Shown here: positions 1 to 11,271 of the stretch, piece by piece
Layout of the letters: each line of letters opens with the position of its first letter
Numbering within the stretch: the first letter of the stretch is position 1
DNA from: Halomonas chromatireducens
GTDB lineage: Bacteria; Pseudomonadota; Gammaproteobacteria; Pseudomonadales; Halomonadaceae
NCBI RefSeq assembly: GCF_001545155.1
Contig: NZ_CP014226.1
Coordinates: 2,308,378 to 2,372,377, forward strand
Direction: 5' to 3'
DNA: 64,000 nucleotides
Translations under genes and position numbers: made by a program
The notes under the pieces: model-generated
The model's input: only the letters and a program-made list of their open reading frames with translations
Told to the model about the DNA's origin: nothing
The model's database searches: none

Positions 1-56
1 CAATAGCTTGCGAACAAAAACGCGAGGCCGGCAAGGGCATCGCGTGGATTCAGCAT
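1..56 (-). CDS. Possible 5' end of a membrane protein gene (partial)
   Basis: An ATG on the minus strand at position 56 opens a frame that runs off the window edge. The 18 visible residues (MLNPRDALAGLAFLFASY) are a short polar start followed by a hydrophobic stretch, as in many small integral membrane proteins; TctB-type transporter subunits often start in a similar way, but 18 residues cannot prove this. It lies 30 bp downstream of sdaA on the same strand and could share its transcript. No convincing ribosome binding site precedes the ATG, so the call is weak. Confidence 0.3.
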   Translation of the reverse strand, partial: MLNPRDALAGLAFLFASY

Positions 57-86
57 AGTCGGTTGATACAAAAGCGTCTTTGCCGT

Positions 87-1466
87 TCAGCACTCAATGG
101 CGTTGACTGCCAGCCCACCGCGGGACGTCTCCTTGTACTTTTCCTGCATGTCCCGGCCAGTATCGCGCATGGTTCGAATCACCTTGTCCAGCGAGATGAA
201 GTGCTCCCCATCCCCCCGCAGCGCCATCTGGGCAGCATTGATTGCCTTGACCGAGGCGATGGCGTTGCGCTCGATACAGGGTACCTGCACCAGGCCGCCG
301 ACAGGATCGCAGGTCAGCCCCAGGTTGTGCTCCAGACCGATCTCGGCGGCGTTTTCCACCTGCGCCACGCTCCCCCCCATGACCTCGGCAAGACCGGCAG
401 CGGCCATGGCACAGGCCGAACCCACCTCGCCCTGACAGCCGACCTCGGCACCGGAGATTGAAGCGTTCTTCTTGCACAGCATGCCCACGGCGCCGGCGGC
501 GAGCAGAAAATCCACCACGTCCCGCTCGCTGGCACCGGCCTTGAACTTCATATAGTAGTGAAGCACCGCGGGAATGATGCCCGCCGCACCGTTGGTGGGA
601 GCGGTCACCATGCGCCCACCGGCGGCATTCTCCTCGTTGACCGCCAGGGCAAAGACATTGACCCAGTCCATGGCCGAGAATGTCGAGGCGATTACGCAGT
701 CGTCATCTTCCGCCGCCAGCAGGTGGCGATGCAGCGTCGCTGCGCGACGGCGAACGTTCAGCCCGCCTGGCAGCACCCCCTCGTTCTGCAGGCCGGTCTC
801 GACGCAGGCCTGCATCGCCTCCCACACGCTCCAGAGTTCGGCGCGCACTTCCGCCTCGCTGCGCCAGGCCTTTTCGTTTTCCAACATCAGCTCACTGATG
901 CGCAGGTCATGCATGCGACACAGCGCCATGAGCTCGGCGGCGGAATTGAAGTCGTAGGGGAGCGTCGTGTTGTCGGTATCCAGTTCACCCTGGGCAGCCT
1001 GGGCCTCATCGACTACGAAGCCACCGCCCACCGAGTAGTAGGTGTTGCGCCACAGCTCATCGCTATGACCGTGGGCGATCAGGGTCATGGCATTAGGGTG
1101 GTAGCGCAAGCACTCCTCATGCCACTGCATGTCGCGAGCCCAGAGGAAGGGAATCGACAAGCGACCATCGAGATGTAGCGTGCTGGATTCGAAGAGCTCC
1201 TCGAGACAGGGGGCAACGATGGCGGGATCGATCCTGTCGGGCCGCTCTCCCATCAGGCCCATAATGATCGCCCTGTCGGTGCCATGCCCCTTGCCGGTGG
1301 CGCATAGCGAACCGAACAGCCGCACCTCGATGCGAGCGACACGCTCCAGCATATCCTGCTCGCGCAGCGCCTGAACGAAGTCGTAGGCAGCGCGCATCGG
1401 ACCAACGGTATGGGAGCTGGAGGGACCGATACCGATCTTGAACAGGTCGAAGACGCTGATTGCCAT
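87..1466 (-). CDS. sdaA: L-serine ammonia-lyase (serine deaminase), iron-sulfur type
   Basis: Converts L-serine to pyruvate and ammonia in the cytoplasm with a [4Fe-4S] cluster. The 459-residue length fits the single-chain bacterial enzyme. The N-terminal beta domain starts with the [14 protein letters not shown] signature near residue 14. The three cluster cysteines expected in this family are at about 344 (GCQGEVG), 386 (LTCDP) and 397 (VPCIERN). The chain ends in Cys459; in the Legionella enzyme the equivalent terminal cysteine reaches into the active site and controls activation. An AAGGTG ribosome site precedes the ATG. The gene is divergent from a LysR-type regulator, with 174 bp between the start codons, so local control by that regulator is likely (inference). 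Confidence 0.96.
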   Translation of the reverse strand: MAISVFDLFKIGIGPSSSHTVGPMRAAYDFVQALREQDMLERVARIEVRLFGSLCATGKGHGTDRAIIMGLMGERPDRIDPAIVAPCLEELFESSTLHLDGRLSIPFLWARDMQWHEECLRYHPNAMTLIAHGHSDELWRNTYYSVGGGFVVDEAQAAQGELDTDNTTLPYDFNSAAELMALCRMHDLRISELMLENEKAWRSEAEVRAELWSVWEAMQACVETGLQNEGVLPGGLNVRRRAATLHRHLLAAEDDDCVIASTFSAMDWVNVFALAVNEENAAGGRMVTAPTNGAAGIIPAVLHYYMKFKAGASERDVVDFLLAAGAVGMLCKKNASISGAEVGCQGEVGSACAMAAAGLAEVMGGSVAQVENAAEIGLEHNLGLTCDPVGGLVQVPCIERNAIASVKAINAAQMALRGDGEHFISLDKVIRTMRDTGRDMQEKYKETSRGGLAVNAIEC

Positions 1467-1640
1467 GTGATCACCTTTTCTGGTCGGCGGTGGCCGATCG
1501 TATCTGTTGCCGTGTGGCCAAGTATGGATAAGCCTGACTAAACACTATTGCTATCCACCCGTGTTGAATTCTATGGTGGTGCTGAAAACGCCCTCGGGCA
1601 AACGAGAATATCTCCCTACTGAGTATAGAATGACTAAAGC
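1467..1640. promoter_or_regulatory. Divergent control region between sdaA and lysR
   Basis: This 174-bp spacer separates two divergent starts and should hold both promoters. The octamer TGACTAAA occurs twice in the same orientation, at 1535-1542 and 1631-1638, 96 bp apart, the second just before the regulator ATG. LysR regulators commonly bind between their own gene and a divergent target, so these copies are candidate elements only. No clear sigma-70 promoter with both hexamers was found. Confidence 0.4.
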
Positions 1641-2567
1641 ATGAGCCGCCTACTCCACGCCCAGACTCACGCCTGGCTCAAGGTGTTTGCCATCAGCGCG
1701 CGCCACCTCTCCTTCACCCGTGCGGCAGAAGAGCTGCACGTGACCACCGGGGCCGTCAGCCAGCAGATCAAGCAGTTGGAAGAGCGCCTGGGCTTCAAGC
1801 TGTTCCGCCGCCTGCCGCGTCGCCTGGAGCTGACCGAGGAGGGACGCCGCCTCGCCGATGTGGTGGAGGAGGCCTACCAGTCGGTTGGCCTGGAAGTGAA
1901 ACGCCTGCGTAGCGGCGTGATGAGCGGCATCATCCGGGTACGCAGCGTACCCGCCTTCCTGAGCAAGTGGCTCATGCCACGCCTACCCCGACTCCAGGCA
2001 CGCTTTCCCGATATCGAGCTGCAGATCATTGCCGAGGACAGCAGCCTGTCGCTGCGCGAGGGCGAGTTCGACCTGGCCATCGACCTCAACGACGGCCACT
2101 ACCCAGGCCTGGCCATCTCACCACTGATGGAAGAGGTAATCTTCCCGGTCTGCGCGCCGGCCCTGTTGCGCCACCGCCCCTCCCTGTCTCGCCCCGAGGA
2201 ACTGGCCTGGTACCCCCTGCTGCACGATGTCACAGCCTGGCGTGGCGGGCACCCCTACGCCGAATGGGAACACTATCTCGAGGCAGTGGAAGCGCCACCG
2301 CTCAATGCCCGCCGCGGGTATACCTTCAATCGACATCGCCTGACCATGGAGGCGGCGGTTGCCGGCATGGGTGTCGCCATCGCCCGCCAGGCGCTGCTCA
2401 CCAACGAACTCAGCACAGGCACACTTATCGCACCTTTCCCCCAGAGGGTTCCCACCGGCAAGCGCTACGGCATCGTGCATACCAGCGGCGCGCTGGACGA
2501 CCGCCGCGTGGCGGCGGTACACGACTGGATCGTCGAGGAAGCGGGGCGCGACAAGCCGCCGGCATGA
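1641..2567 (+). CDS. LysR family transcriptional regulator (GcvA/DsdC-like)
   Basis: A 308-residue LysR-type regulator. The winged helix-turn-helix lies at about residues 15-75 (FTRAAEELHVTTGAVSQQI, then LGFKLFRR), and the periplasmic-binding-protein-like effector domain at about 95-300. The wording of the HTH and of the effector domain (LREGEFDLAID, then AVAGMGVAIARQALL) resembles the GcvA/DsdC branch, whose members respond to glycine or D-serine. With sdaA divergent, a role in serine or glycine catabolism is the natural guess, but the effector cannot be read from the sequence. The gene ends shortly before a strong bidirectional terminator that separates it from the convergent rpoD. Confidence 0.85.
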   Translation: MSRLLHAQTHAWLKVFAISARHLSFTRAAEELHVTTGAVSQQIKQLEERLGFKLFRRLPRRLELTEEGRRLADVVEEAYQSVGLEVKRLRSGVMSGIIRVRSVPAFLSKWLMPRLPRLQARFPDIELQIIAEDSSLSLREGEFDLAIDLNDGHYPGLAISPLMEEVIFPVCAPALLRHRPSLSRPEELAWYPLLHDVTAWRGGHPYAEWEHYLEAVEAPPLNARRGYTFNRHRLTMEAAVAGMGVAIARQALLTNELSTGTLIAPFPQRVPTGKRYGIVHTSGALDDRRVAAVHDWIVEEAGRDKPPA

Positions 2568-2604
2568 GCGACTGCACCCGATCAGGGCGAGCATACACCA
2601 ACAA

Positions 2605-2640
2605 AAAACGCCTGCAGCTTGATCAGCCTGCAGGCGTTTT
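2605..2640. terminator. Bidirectional rho-independent terminator between lysR and rpoD
   Basis: A perfect 13-bp inverted repeat, AAAACGCCTGCAG and CTGCAGGCGTTTT, with a 10-nt loop. The A and T runs at the stem ends give a T-tract on either strand, so it can stop both the plus-strand lysR transcript and the minus-strand rpsU-dnaG-rpoD transcript, which ends at 2662. Confidence 0.9.
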
Positions 2641-2661
2641 CCTTAATGAACCGCGGTAGCG

Positions 2662-4503
<1,842 letters not shown>

Positions 4504-4574
4504 AGAAACCCTATCTCGACGAAGAAGAATGAAGCACCTGAAGCGCTGGGTGGAGAAAACTCATGAAGCCGAAC

Positions 4575-4580
4575 AGTATA
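4575..4580 (-). promoter_or_regulatory. Candidate -10 element of an rpoD-proximal promoter
   Basis: On the minus strand TATACT stands about 70 nt upstream of the rpoD start, inside the 305-bp dnaG-rpoD gap (4504-4808). No good -35 hexamer is found at the usual spacing, so the promoter would be weak or activator dependent. Apart from this element I see no gene in the gap; an open 74-codon plus-strand frame there has no coding features. Confidence 0.4.
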
Positions 4581-4808
4581 GCGGCTAATCACCCCTTACC
4601 GCCAGTTCGACCCATTTGCTCGTTCACTCAGGTGTGTTAATTTGTCCGGTTGTGCTGTGGCGGGGGCGAATCCATGCACCCTATGTGGTGATGGTAGAAA
4701 AGAATTCAACCCCACCGCCAATATCATTCGTCATCCGTGACGCTTACCCCTGCCTCTTCCCATGCTTTTCATCACCGCGGGCCACTGCTCGACCCCCCAG
4801 GCTGGCTG

Positions 4809-6635
4809 TCAGCTTCCCAGCTCGGCTAGCAGCGTCATGAGTCGCTGTCGCTCCTCGGGCGAAAGCCGTTCGCCCGAGCGCTGCTTTGCCAGCAGTGCAT
4901 CGACTCGCTCCTGGCACGAAGGGCGCCTCTGATGCCGACGAAAATGCTCGACCAGGCCATCGAGTTCCTGCGCCCTGGCGGCACGCGGGATAAGCATTTC
5001 ACGCCTCACCAGCACCGCGAGACGCTGGCCCTGATCGCTGCCATGAAAATGCGCGAGCAGCACCTGTCCGCTGCGATAGCGCCCGGCCCGCAAGAGGCGC
5101 ACCACCTCCCGGCAGAGCGGGACATCCGGATCCCCCTCGGGATACCAGTCCTCCGTCTCGGGCAGCCGCTCTACCAATATCGGCTCATGCAGCAACAACT
5201 GAAGTATTCGCGCCACCAGTCCCAGGGGCATGCGGTCGTGCTGTGGCCCGGCCCCGGCTCCCGTGACTGACGAAGGCTTGAGCGGCGCAGAAGTCGCTTC
5301 GACCTCAACGGGCGCCCCCACACCAATGTCGGATCGCGACATAAGTGCTTCGAAGCGTGATCGTTCGACACCGGTGCGTCGCGAAAGCTCATTGAGCATC
5401 ATAGATTTCAACAACCCATCGGGCAGTTTTCCCGTGGCCGCCAGTACCTGACTGGCATAGCGCTCGCGGTCTTCGATACGCGCCAGGTCACGCCCCCTGG
5501 CCGCCAGATCGAAGAGAAATTCCGACAGCGGGCTGGCGCAGGTGATTCGATCAACGAAGGCCTCGGCACCTTCTCGTCGCACCAGGGTATCCGGATCGTC
5601 CCCTTCGGGCAGGAACAGAAACCGGGCCTGCCGACCGTCGATCATCAGCGGCAGAACGACTTCCAGCGCCCTGCTGGCCGCCTGCCGGCCAGCCCGGTCG
5701 CCGTCGAAGCAGAACACCACCTCGTCGACCATGCGAAACAGCCGCGACAGGTGATCCTCGCTAGTGGAAGTACCCAGCGTGGCCACGGCATTGCGAATCC
5801 CGAACTGTGCCAGGGCCACCACATCCATGTAGCCTTCGACGATCACCAACCGCTCTAGGCGCGTATTGGCCTGACGCGCCTCGAATAGCCCGTAGAGCTC
5901 CCGCCCCTTGTGAAAAACCGGCGTTTCGGGCGAGTTGAGATACTTGGGCTTGGCATCGCCCAGCACACGCCCGCCAAAGGCGATGGTTCTCCCCCGAACG
6001 TCGCGAATCGGGAACATCACCCGATCACGGAAGCGGTCGTAGGTACGTCCACTCTCCTCGCGGTGAACCAGCAGTCCATACTCGATCTGAAGGGCCTCGG
6101 GAATCTCCCGCACCGACAAGTGTCGCTTGAGCGACTCCCACTCGTCCGGCGCATAGCCGATTCCGAACGCCGCCTGGATCTCGGGCGAAAGGCCGCGCTC
6201 GGCCAGATAATGGCGAGCCGCCTGCCCCTCCGGCATCTTCAAGCGCTCCCGAAAAAAGCTTGCCGAAAGCTCAAGCAGGTTGACCCCTTCCTTGCGCTTG
6301 CGCTCACGCGCCTGGGCACGAGGGTCGTCAGCCCCTTCACGCGGGACTTCCAGGCCAAGCCGCGAAGCCAACTGCTCGACCGCCTCGGGGAAGGGCAGGT
6401 TGTCATACTCCATCAGAAAACGCAGGGCGTTGCCGTGCGCGCCACAGCCGAAGCAGTGGTAGAACTGCTTGTCGGCACTGACGGTAAACGACGGTGTCTT
6501 TTCCTGATGAAACGGGCAGAGCCCGGCATGATTGCGCCCGGCCTTCTTCAACTGCACCCGCTCGCCCACCAGCTCGACAACGTCGACGCGAGCCAACAGG
6601 TCATCAATGAAACGCTGCGGTATCTGACCGGCCAT
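4809..6635 (-). CDS. dnaG: DNA primase DnaG
   Basis: Synthesises RNA primers at the replication fork and works with the DnaB helicase, whose gene is also in this window. The 608-residue chain has the CHC2 zinc-binding domain at the N-terminus (Cys40, His43, Cys61, Cys64), the RNA polymerase core, the TOPRIM domain (VIVEGYMDVVAL, then CFDGDRAGRQAA) at about 260-345, and a C-terminal helical region for helicase binding. It is the middle gene of the macromolecular synthesis operon and lies 144 bp downstream of rpsU, behind a hairpin terminator that would lower its expression relative to rpsU. Confidence 0.98.
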   Translation of the reverse strand: MAGQIPQRFIDDLLARVDVVELVGERVQLKKAGRNHAGLCPFHQEKTPSFTVSADKQFYHCFGCGAHGNALRFLMEYDNLPFPEAVEQLASRLGLEVPREGADDPRAQARERKRKEGVNLLELSASFFRERLKMPEGQAARHYLAERGLSPEIQAAFGIGYAPDEWESLKRHLSVREIPEALQIEYGLLVHREESGRTYDRFRDRVMFPIRDVRGRTIAFGGRVLGDAKPKYLNSPETPVFHKGRELYGLFEARQANTRLERLVIVEGYMDVVALAQFGIRNAVATLGTSTSEDHLSRLFRMVDEVVFCFDGDRAGRQAASRALEVVLPLMIDGRQARFLFLPEGDDPDTLVRREGAEAFVDRITCASPLSEFLFDLAARGRDLARIEDRERYASQVLAATGKLPDGLLKSMMLNELSRRTGVERSRFEALMSRSDIGVGAPVEVEATSAPLKPSSVTGAGAGPQHDRMPLGLVARILQLLLHEPILVERLPETEDWYPEGDPDVPLCREVVRLLRAGRYRSGQVLLAHFHGSDQGQRLAVLVRREMLIPRAARAQELDGLVEHFRRHQRRPSCQERVDALLAKQRSGERLSPEERQRLMTLLAELGS

Positions 6636-6693
6636 GCAGGTATCGCCTCCTCCAGACTGGACAGGCGGATGAGGGGCTTGGCAGGCTCAGCGG

Positions 6694-6722
6694 AAAAACA
6701 AACGGCCACCCGCCGGCGGCCG
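6694..6722 (-). terminator. Intercistronic terminator/attenuator between rpsU and dnaG
   Basis: On the minus strand an 8-bp GC-rich stem with one G-T pair and a GGCG loop is followed directly by TTTGTTTTT. It sits between the rpsU stop and the dnaG start. A partial terminator at this place is known in the E. coli operon, where it lets S21 be made in excess over primase; the same use is inferred here. Confidence 0.85.
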
Positions 6723-6779
6723 CTTGGTCATCCTTCCGGACAGCCGATGCAGAGCGCGTCGACTACCCCATCGTACGGA

Positions 6780-6995
6780 TCAATAGAGCCTTTCGAAACG
6801 CTTCCGCTCACGCTGGAGCTTCTTGGCGTGACGCTTCACCGCAGCGGCTGCCTTGCGCTTGCGCTCTGCAGTCGGCTTCTCGTAGTGCTCGCGACGGCGA
6901 ACCTCGGACAGAATGCCGGCTTTTTCGCAGGAACGCTTGAAACGACGCAGCGCTACGTCAAACGGCTCATTATCACGTACTTTTACAGAAGGCAT
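6780..6995 (-). CDS. rpsU: 30S ribosomal protein S21
   Basis: A 71-residue, strongly basic small-subunit protein that helps the 3' end of 16S rRNA engage mRNA. The start [11 protein letters not shown] and the body [11 protein letters not shown] match S21 along the whole length. The open frame continues upstream to 7142, but the family start is the ATG at 6995, preceded by an AAGGTAGGTGAG ribosome site. It is the first gene of the rpsU-dnaG-rpoD operon, with a sigma-70 promoter about 170 nt upstream and a terminator just after it. Confidence 0.97.
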   Translation of the reverse strand: MPSVKVRDNEPFDVALRRFKRSCEKAGILSEVRRREHYEKPTAERKRKAAAAVKRHAKKLQRERKRFERLY

Positions 6996-7165
6996 TAAGC
7001 ACTCACCTACCTTAAAATTTCTAGAGTTCGGTTTGTACGCACACCCTCTCTGGATGACTCCCGCCATCACCAACCCAGGCCGGTAGCAAGCCACCAAAGC
7101 CCGGACTGCATGAAGAAGCGGAAGATCTCCTGCTGGATGCACGACCCAGTCCTACAGCGCACAGT

Positions 7166-7194
7166 ATTCTAGTCGCCGGAACGAGTCTTTGCAA
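7166..7194 (-). promoter_or_regulatory. Sigma-70 promoter of the rpsU-dnaG-rpoD operon
   Basis: On the minus strand TTGCAA (7189-7194) and TAGAAT (7166-7171) are separated by exactly 17 bp. Transcription would start near 7160 and give a leader of roughly 165 nt before rpsU. The rest of the 374-bp spacer between rpsU and the next gene (6996-7369) shows nothing else I can name. Confidence 0.7.
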
Positions 7195-7369
7195 ACGCGT
7201 GGCGGCGAAAGGCAAGGAAAGATTGACCCCACCCATTGCGCTGGCTTTTTGGCTTGCCCTCTACCATCCGCCGGGTTAGCGTTCCATTACGGATGCGTAA
7301 AGTATTTTAACACTTTTGACGCGAGTGCTGGCCAATGGCGTGTAACAGAGCGCGGGGCAGGGCCATTGC

Positions 7370-10300
7370 GTGGTGCCACAGATGACCATTCGCAATCTCT
7401 TGATTTTTCTGCTGACGCTGATGGGGCTACTGATTCTGCTGGGTTCGAGTTGGGAAATTCGTGAGATCCGGGCCAAGCTGAACGCCGCGCAGTGGGTCCA
7501 CCAGAGCAATCGGGTGGCAGACCTGTCCCTTCGCGCGAGCGGTGTCATGGCCATGGAGCGCGGAATCACCGCTGCCATCCTGTCTCACCCGGCCGAGGCC
7601 AGCCCGGACATGATGTACGAGATGGCCCGCCAACGACACGATGGCAACGCACTCTATCATGCCATCCAGGCCTCTGCCTCAGAGCTGCCGAGCCTTGCTC
7701 GAATCGACGACACTCACCCCCTTCGCCGCGGCCTGCAGCAACTCACCCAGCACCACGACACAATGGCAACCGCGCGCCAGAAGGTAGACCAGCGTATCGC
7801 CAGCGAGGCCGCAGAGATCGATGAAAGCCAATGGATCGGCCTGGCAACACGCTATATCTATGCCCTGTCGGAGCTACGCGATGCCACCGCTCACCCCATG
7901 CCGGACAATATCTACTCTTACACCACCAATCCGCTGATCAAGGATGCCCTGTTCAATGTCAGCGAGTATGCCGGGCGGGAACGGGCCATCATCGGCTCGG
8001 CCATCGCCCAGCAGCGCACCCTGAGCGAAAATGAACGAGCAAGACTACAGCGCTATCGCGACATCGTCGAAGCCTCGCTTGCCCGAGTCGAGACCCTGAT
8101 CCAGCAACTGCCTGACATCCCTGCCCTGACAAGGGCGAGAGCCGAGCTGGACGCCCACTTTCTCGATGAGTACCAGGCTCTTCGACTCGCAGTCTATGAA
8201 GCCGACAGTGATCGAGCCGCCTACCCGGTCAGTGCTGCCGAGTGGTACCAGCAAGCCACGGCAGGCATCGGCTCCGTGCTGACTCTTTCGGAAGCCGTAA
8301 GTGATCATTTCGAAACCAGCCTCGACAGGCTGCGTGACGGCGTCATGCTCTCCGTGGCCATGGTGGCCTTCTCCATTCTCACTGCCGTGAGCATCTTCGT
8401 TTTTGCCGTCTGGTCTATCAGGCGGCGCATTCTTCATCCCCTGTTGCGCCTCGAAACAGCGGTGAATCATGTCGCCAATGACTTGAAACAACCGTTACCG
8501 GCGTTTTCCAGTGACGAGATCGGCAGTCTCGCGCAGGCCTTCGAGTCCCTGCGCAGCAGTCTTGTCAAAGATATCGAACAACGAGAAGCGACCGAGGCAG
8601 AGCTGCGAAAATTCTCTCACGCCGTCGAGCAAAGCGCCGATTCAGTCATCATCACCAATCGCCGCCGGGAAATCGAATACGTCAACAGGGCGTTCGAGCA
8701 GATGCGCGGATACCAGCGAGAAGACATTCTCGGCATGAATGTACGCATCTTCAAAAGTCATGAACGCAACCCGCCCGAGCTGTACCAGGATTTCCGCAGC
8801 GCCCTGAAAAATGGCGACACCTTCCGTGCCACACTGATCAACCTGGGTGCCAGCGGCGACTCGTACTATGAGGAGCTTGCCGTTTCACCGCTGTTCGACC
8901 CGTCTGGCGAAATTACCCACTATGTTGCCAATGGCCGAGACGTGACCGAGCGCATTCATGCGGAGCAGGAACTCCTGAAGCTCAACCAGGCCATCGATCA
9001 AAGCGTCAGCTCCATCGTCATCACCGATGCCAATGGTATCACCGAATATGTAAACCCCCAGTTCACACGCACCACCGGCTACGCACCCGAAGAGATCAAA
9101 GGCAGGCGCATCCCCCTGCTTGAACCCGGGCGGCTGCCACGCAGCCAGTACCGCAACCTGCGCAGGACGCTTCAGCAAGGCAAGGTGTGGGAAGGGGAGG
9201 TGCTGAACCGGCGCAAGGATGGAGAACCCTATTGGGAGTTGACCTCCATCAGTCCGGTTCGCAACCGGCACGGCATTATCACCCACTTCGTCGGCATCCA
9301 GTACGACATCAGCGAACGCAAGCGGATGGAGGAGCAGATAAACCATCTGGCCTTTTATGACAGTCTGACGAACCTGCCCAATCGCACTCTGCTGGCCCAG
9401 CGCTTCGACAAGCTGGCAAGCCAAGCCCTACAGCGAGGCAAGCAGGTCGCCCTGCTGTCGCTCGATATCAGCCGCTTCCACCTGCTTAACGATAGCCTGG
9501 GCCATCGCGTTGGCGACAAGGTGCTGCAGTCTGTCGGGCAGCGGTTGTCAGAGTGCGCTCGCCAGCAGGATATGGTGGCTCGCTATGCGGGAGACGAATT
9601 CGTCGTCATCCTCTCCGACGCGCCCGATGCCCAGGGCATCGCCGCCGTTGCCCAGCGAATGATCGACACGGTCTTTCGCCCGCTGACCATCGAAGGCCAT
9701 GATCTGCGCATCAGCATGCATGCCGGCATCAGCGTGCTACCGCAGGACGGCCAGGATCTCGAATCACTGCTTGGCAACGCCACCACGGCCCAGCGTTTGG
9801 CAGCGCGGGAAGGGAAGAACACCTATCGCTTCTTCACCGAAGACCTTAATGCAGCGGCCCAGCAGCGCCTGGCACTCGAGCAGGACTTGCGCCGCGCGCT
9901 CGAGGACAATGCCCTCGAGCTGCACTACCAGCCCAAGGTGGAGCTGGCCACTGGCGAGGTAGTCGGCATGGAGGCACTGGCCCGCTGGCACCACCCCAGC
10001 GAAGGCAACGTTTCGCCCATGACCTTCATCCCGATCGCTGAGGATACCGGTCTGATCCAACCCTTGGGCGAGTGGGCCCTGCGCCAGGCCTGCCTGCAGG
10101 GCCAGGCCTGGCAGCTCCAGGGGCTTGGCCCACTGAATATGGCGGTCAACCTTTCGACCCGCCAGCTACAGCAGGTAGACCTGGCCGCCTCGGTCGGCAG
10201 GATCCTGGCCGAAACAGGCTTCCCCCCCGCACTGCTGGAGCTGGAGCTGACCGAAAGTGCGGTCATGGAGCGCCCCGAGGAGACCATCAGAGTCCTGAAC

Positions 10301-11077
10301 GAACTCAAGTCCCTCGGCGTGCGCCTGGCCGTGGACGATTTCGGCACCGGCTATTCCAGCCTGGCCTACCTGCGCCGCTTCCCCTTCGATACGCTGAAGA
10401 TCGACCGCAGCTTCATTACCAACATCACCACCTCACCGGATGAGGCCTCTATCGCCCAGACCATCATCGCGATGGGGCGCGGGCTTCGCCTTCAGGTCGT
10501 GGCCGAAGGAGTGGAAACCCAAGCCCAGGCCGCCACCCTGCGCCGCCATTGCTGCGACCAACTGCAGGGCTATCTGTTCAGTCGCCCACTGCCGGCGAGG
10601 GAGCTGGAGGCTCTGTTGAGGGAACGGCGACGCATGACGTTGCCCGACAGCAATTCGGCCGACGACGGCCGCTCGCTGCTGCTGATGGATACCGATGCAA
10701 ATGCACTTGCCGCGCTGTGTACTCCGTTGCAGAAGGCCGGCTACCGTCCATTGGCCACCACGCACATCAATGAAGCCTTCGACCTGCTCGCCCTGAACGG
10801 CATTCGCGTGGTGGTCGGCGGCCTGCACCTTCCGGAGATGCCGGGCCTGGAGTTCTTCAAGCGCATTCGGGCCCTCTATCCCGAAGTCACCTGTCTCGCC
10901 CTTGCCGCTACGGAGGACACCACCCGGGTCACCGAGCTCGTCAAGAGCGGCCTGGTCCAAGGCTGGCTGGCAAGCGACTGCCAGGGCAAGGCACTGCTCG
11001 CCCAGGTACAGGAGGCCTTCTCACTCGCCGCCCTCCCCGCAGCGAGCCAAGACGCTGCTCTCGATATCAACCCCTGA
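7370..11077 (+). CDS. Membrane NIT-HAMP-PAS-PAS-GGDEF-EAL protein with C-terminal receiver-like domain
   Basis: A 1235-residue membrane protein of cyclic di-GMP signalling. Order: TM1 (about 10-27), a helical periplasmic domain of NIT type (30-320; MERGITAAIL, then GRERAIIGSAIA), TM2 (327-348), HAMP, PAS1 (about 415-525), PAS2 (540-650), GGDEF (660-825), EAL (835-1085) and a receiver-like domain (1100-1220). The EAL part keeps EAL, TES, DDFGTGYSSL, KIDRSF and AEGVET, so phosphodiesterase activity is likely. The GGDEF motif reads AGDEF, and the usual Lys of the DxDxFK motif is His704, so cyclase activity is doubtful. The receiver-like end has Gly1151 where the phospho-accepting Asp should be. 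The start is GTG at 7370 with an AGGG site; ATG at 7382 is an alternative. It has no operon partner. Confidence 0.88.
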   Translation: MVPQMTIRNLLIFLLTLMGLLILLGSSWEIREIRAKLNAAQWVHQSNRVADLSLRASGVMAMERGITAAILSHPAEASPDMMYEMARQRHDGNALYHAIQASASELPSLARIDDTHPLRRGLQQLTQHHDTMATARQKVDQRIASEAAEIDESQWIGLATRYIYALSELRDATAHPMPDNIYSYTTNPLIKDALFNVSEYAGRERAIIGSAIAQQRTLSENERARLQRYRDIVEASLARVETLIQQLPDIPALTRARAELDAHFLDEYQALRLAVYEADSDRAAYPVSAAEWYQQATAGIGSVLTLSEAVSDHFETSLDRLRDGVMLSVAMVAFSILTAVSIFVFAVWSIRRRILHPLLRLETAVNHVANDLKQPLPAFSSDEIGSLAQAFESLRSSLVKDIEQREATEAELRKFSHAVEQSADSVIITNRRREIEYVNRAFEQMRGYQREDILGMNVRIFKSHERNPPELYQDFRSALKNGDTFRATLINLGASGDSYYEELAVSPLFDPSGEITHYVANGRDVTERIHAEQELLKLNQAIDQSVSSIVITDANGITEYVNPQFTRTTGYAPEEIKGRRIPLLEPGRLPRSQYRNLRRTLQQGKVWEGEVLNRRKDGEPYWELTSISPVRNRHGIITHFVGIQYDISERKRMEEQINHLAFYDSLTNLPNRTLLAQRFDKLASQALQRGKQVALLSLDISRFHLLNDSLGHRVGDKVLQSVGQRLSECARQQDMVARYAGDEFVVILSDAPDAQGIAAVAQRMIDTVFRPLTIEGHDLRISMHAGISVLPQDGQDLESLLGNATTAQRLAAREGKNTYRFFTEDLNAAAQQRLALEQDLRRALEDNALELHYQPKVELATGEVVGMEALARWHHPSEGNVSPMTFIPIAEDTGLIQPLGEWALRQACLQGQAWQLQGLGPLNMAVNLSTRQLQQVDLAASVGRILAETGFPPALLELELTESAVMERPEETIRVLNELKSLGVRLAVDDFGTGYSSLAYLRRFPFDTLKIDRSFITNITTSPDEASIAQTIIAMGRGLRLQVVAEGVETQAQAATLRRHCCDQLQGYLFSRPLPARELEALLRERRRMTLPDSNSADDGRSLLLMDTDANALAALCTPLQKAGYRPLATTHINEAFDLLALNGIRVVVGGLHLPEMPGLEFFKRIRALYPEVTCLALAATEDTTRVTELVKSGLVQGWLASDCQGKALLAQVQEAFSLAALPAASQDAALDINP

Positions 11078-11271
11078 AACAATGCCACCGAAAAGTCGCA
11101 CCGCGCGCCGCATCGGCCGTGGAGGTCAAGGCCAACACATCGACCTGCGGGGCTGATTCGGGGCTTTTGCCACCCAAGATGTCGTCCTTGCCTTCGAGCG
11201 ACCATTAAACCGCAGTCCAGCTGGGGTCAGTTTGGTAGAATCCCGGTTATCACTTCTCACGAGCCCACCCC

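Noticed and set aside
4616..4840. A 74-codon frame in the dnaG-rpoD gap
   Set aside because: No ribosome site, no family resemblance, and it overlaps the end of dnaG.
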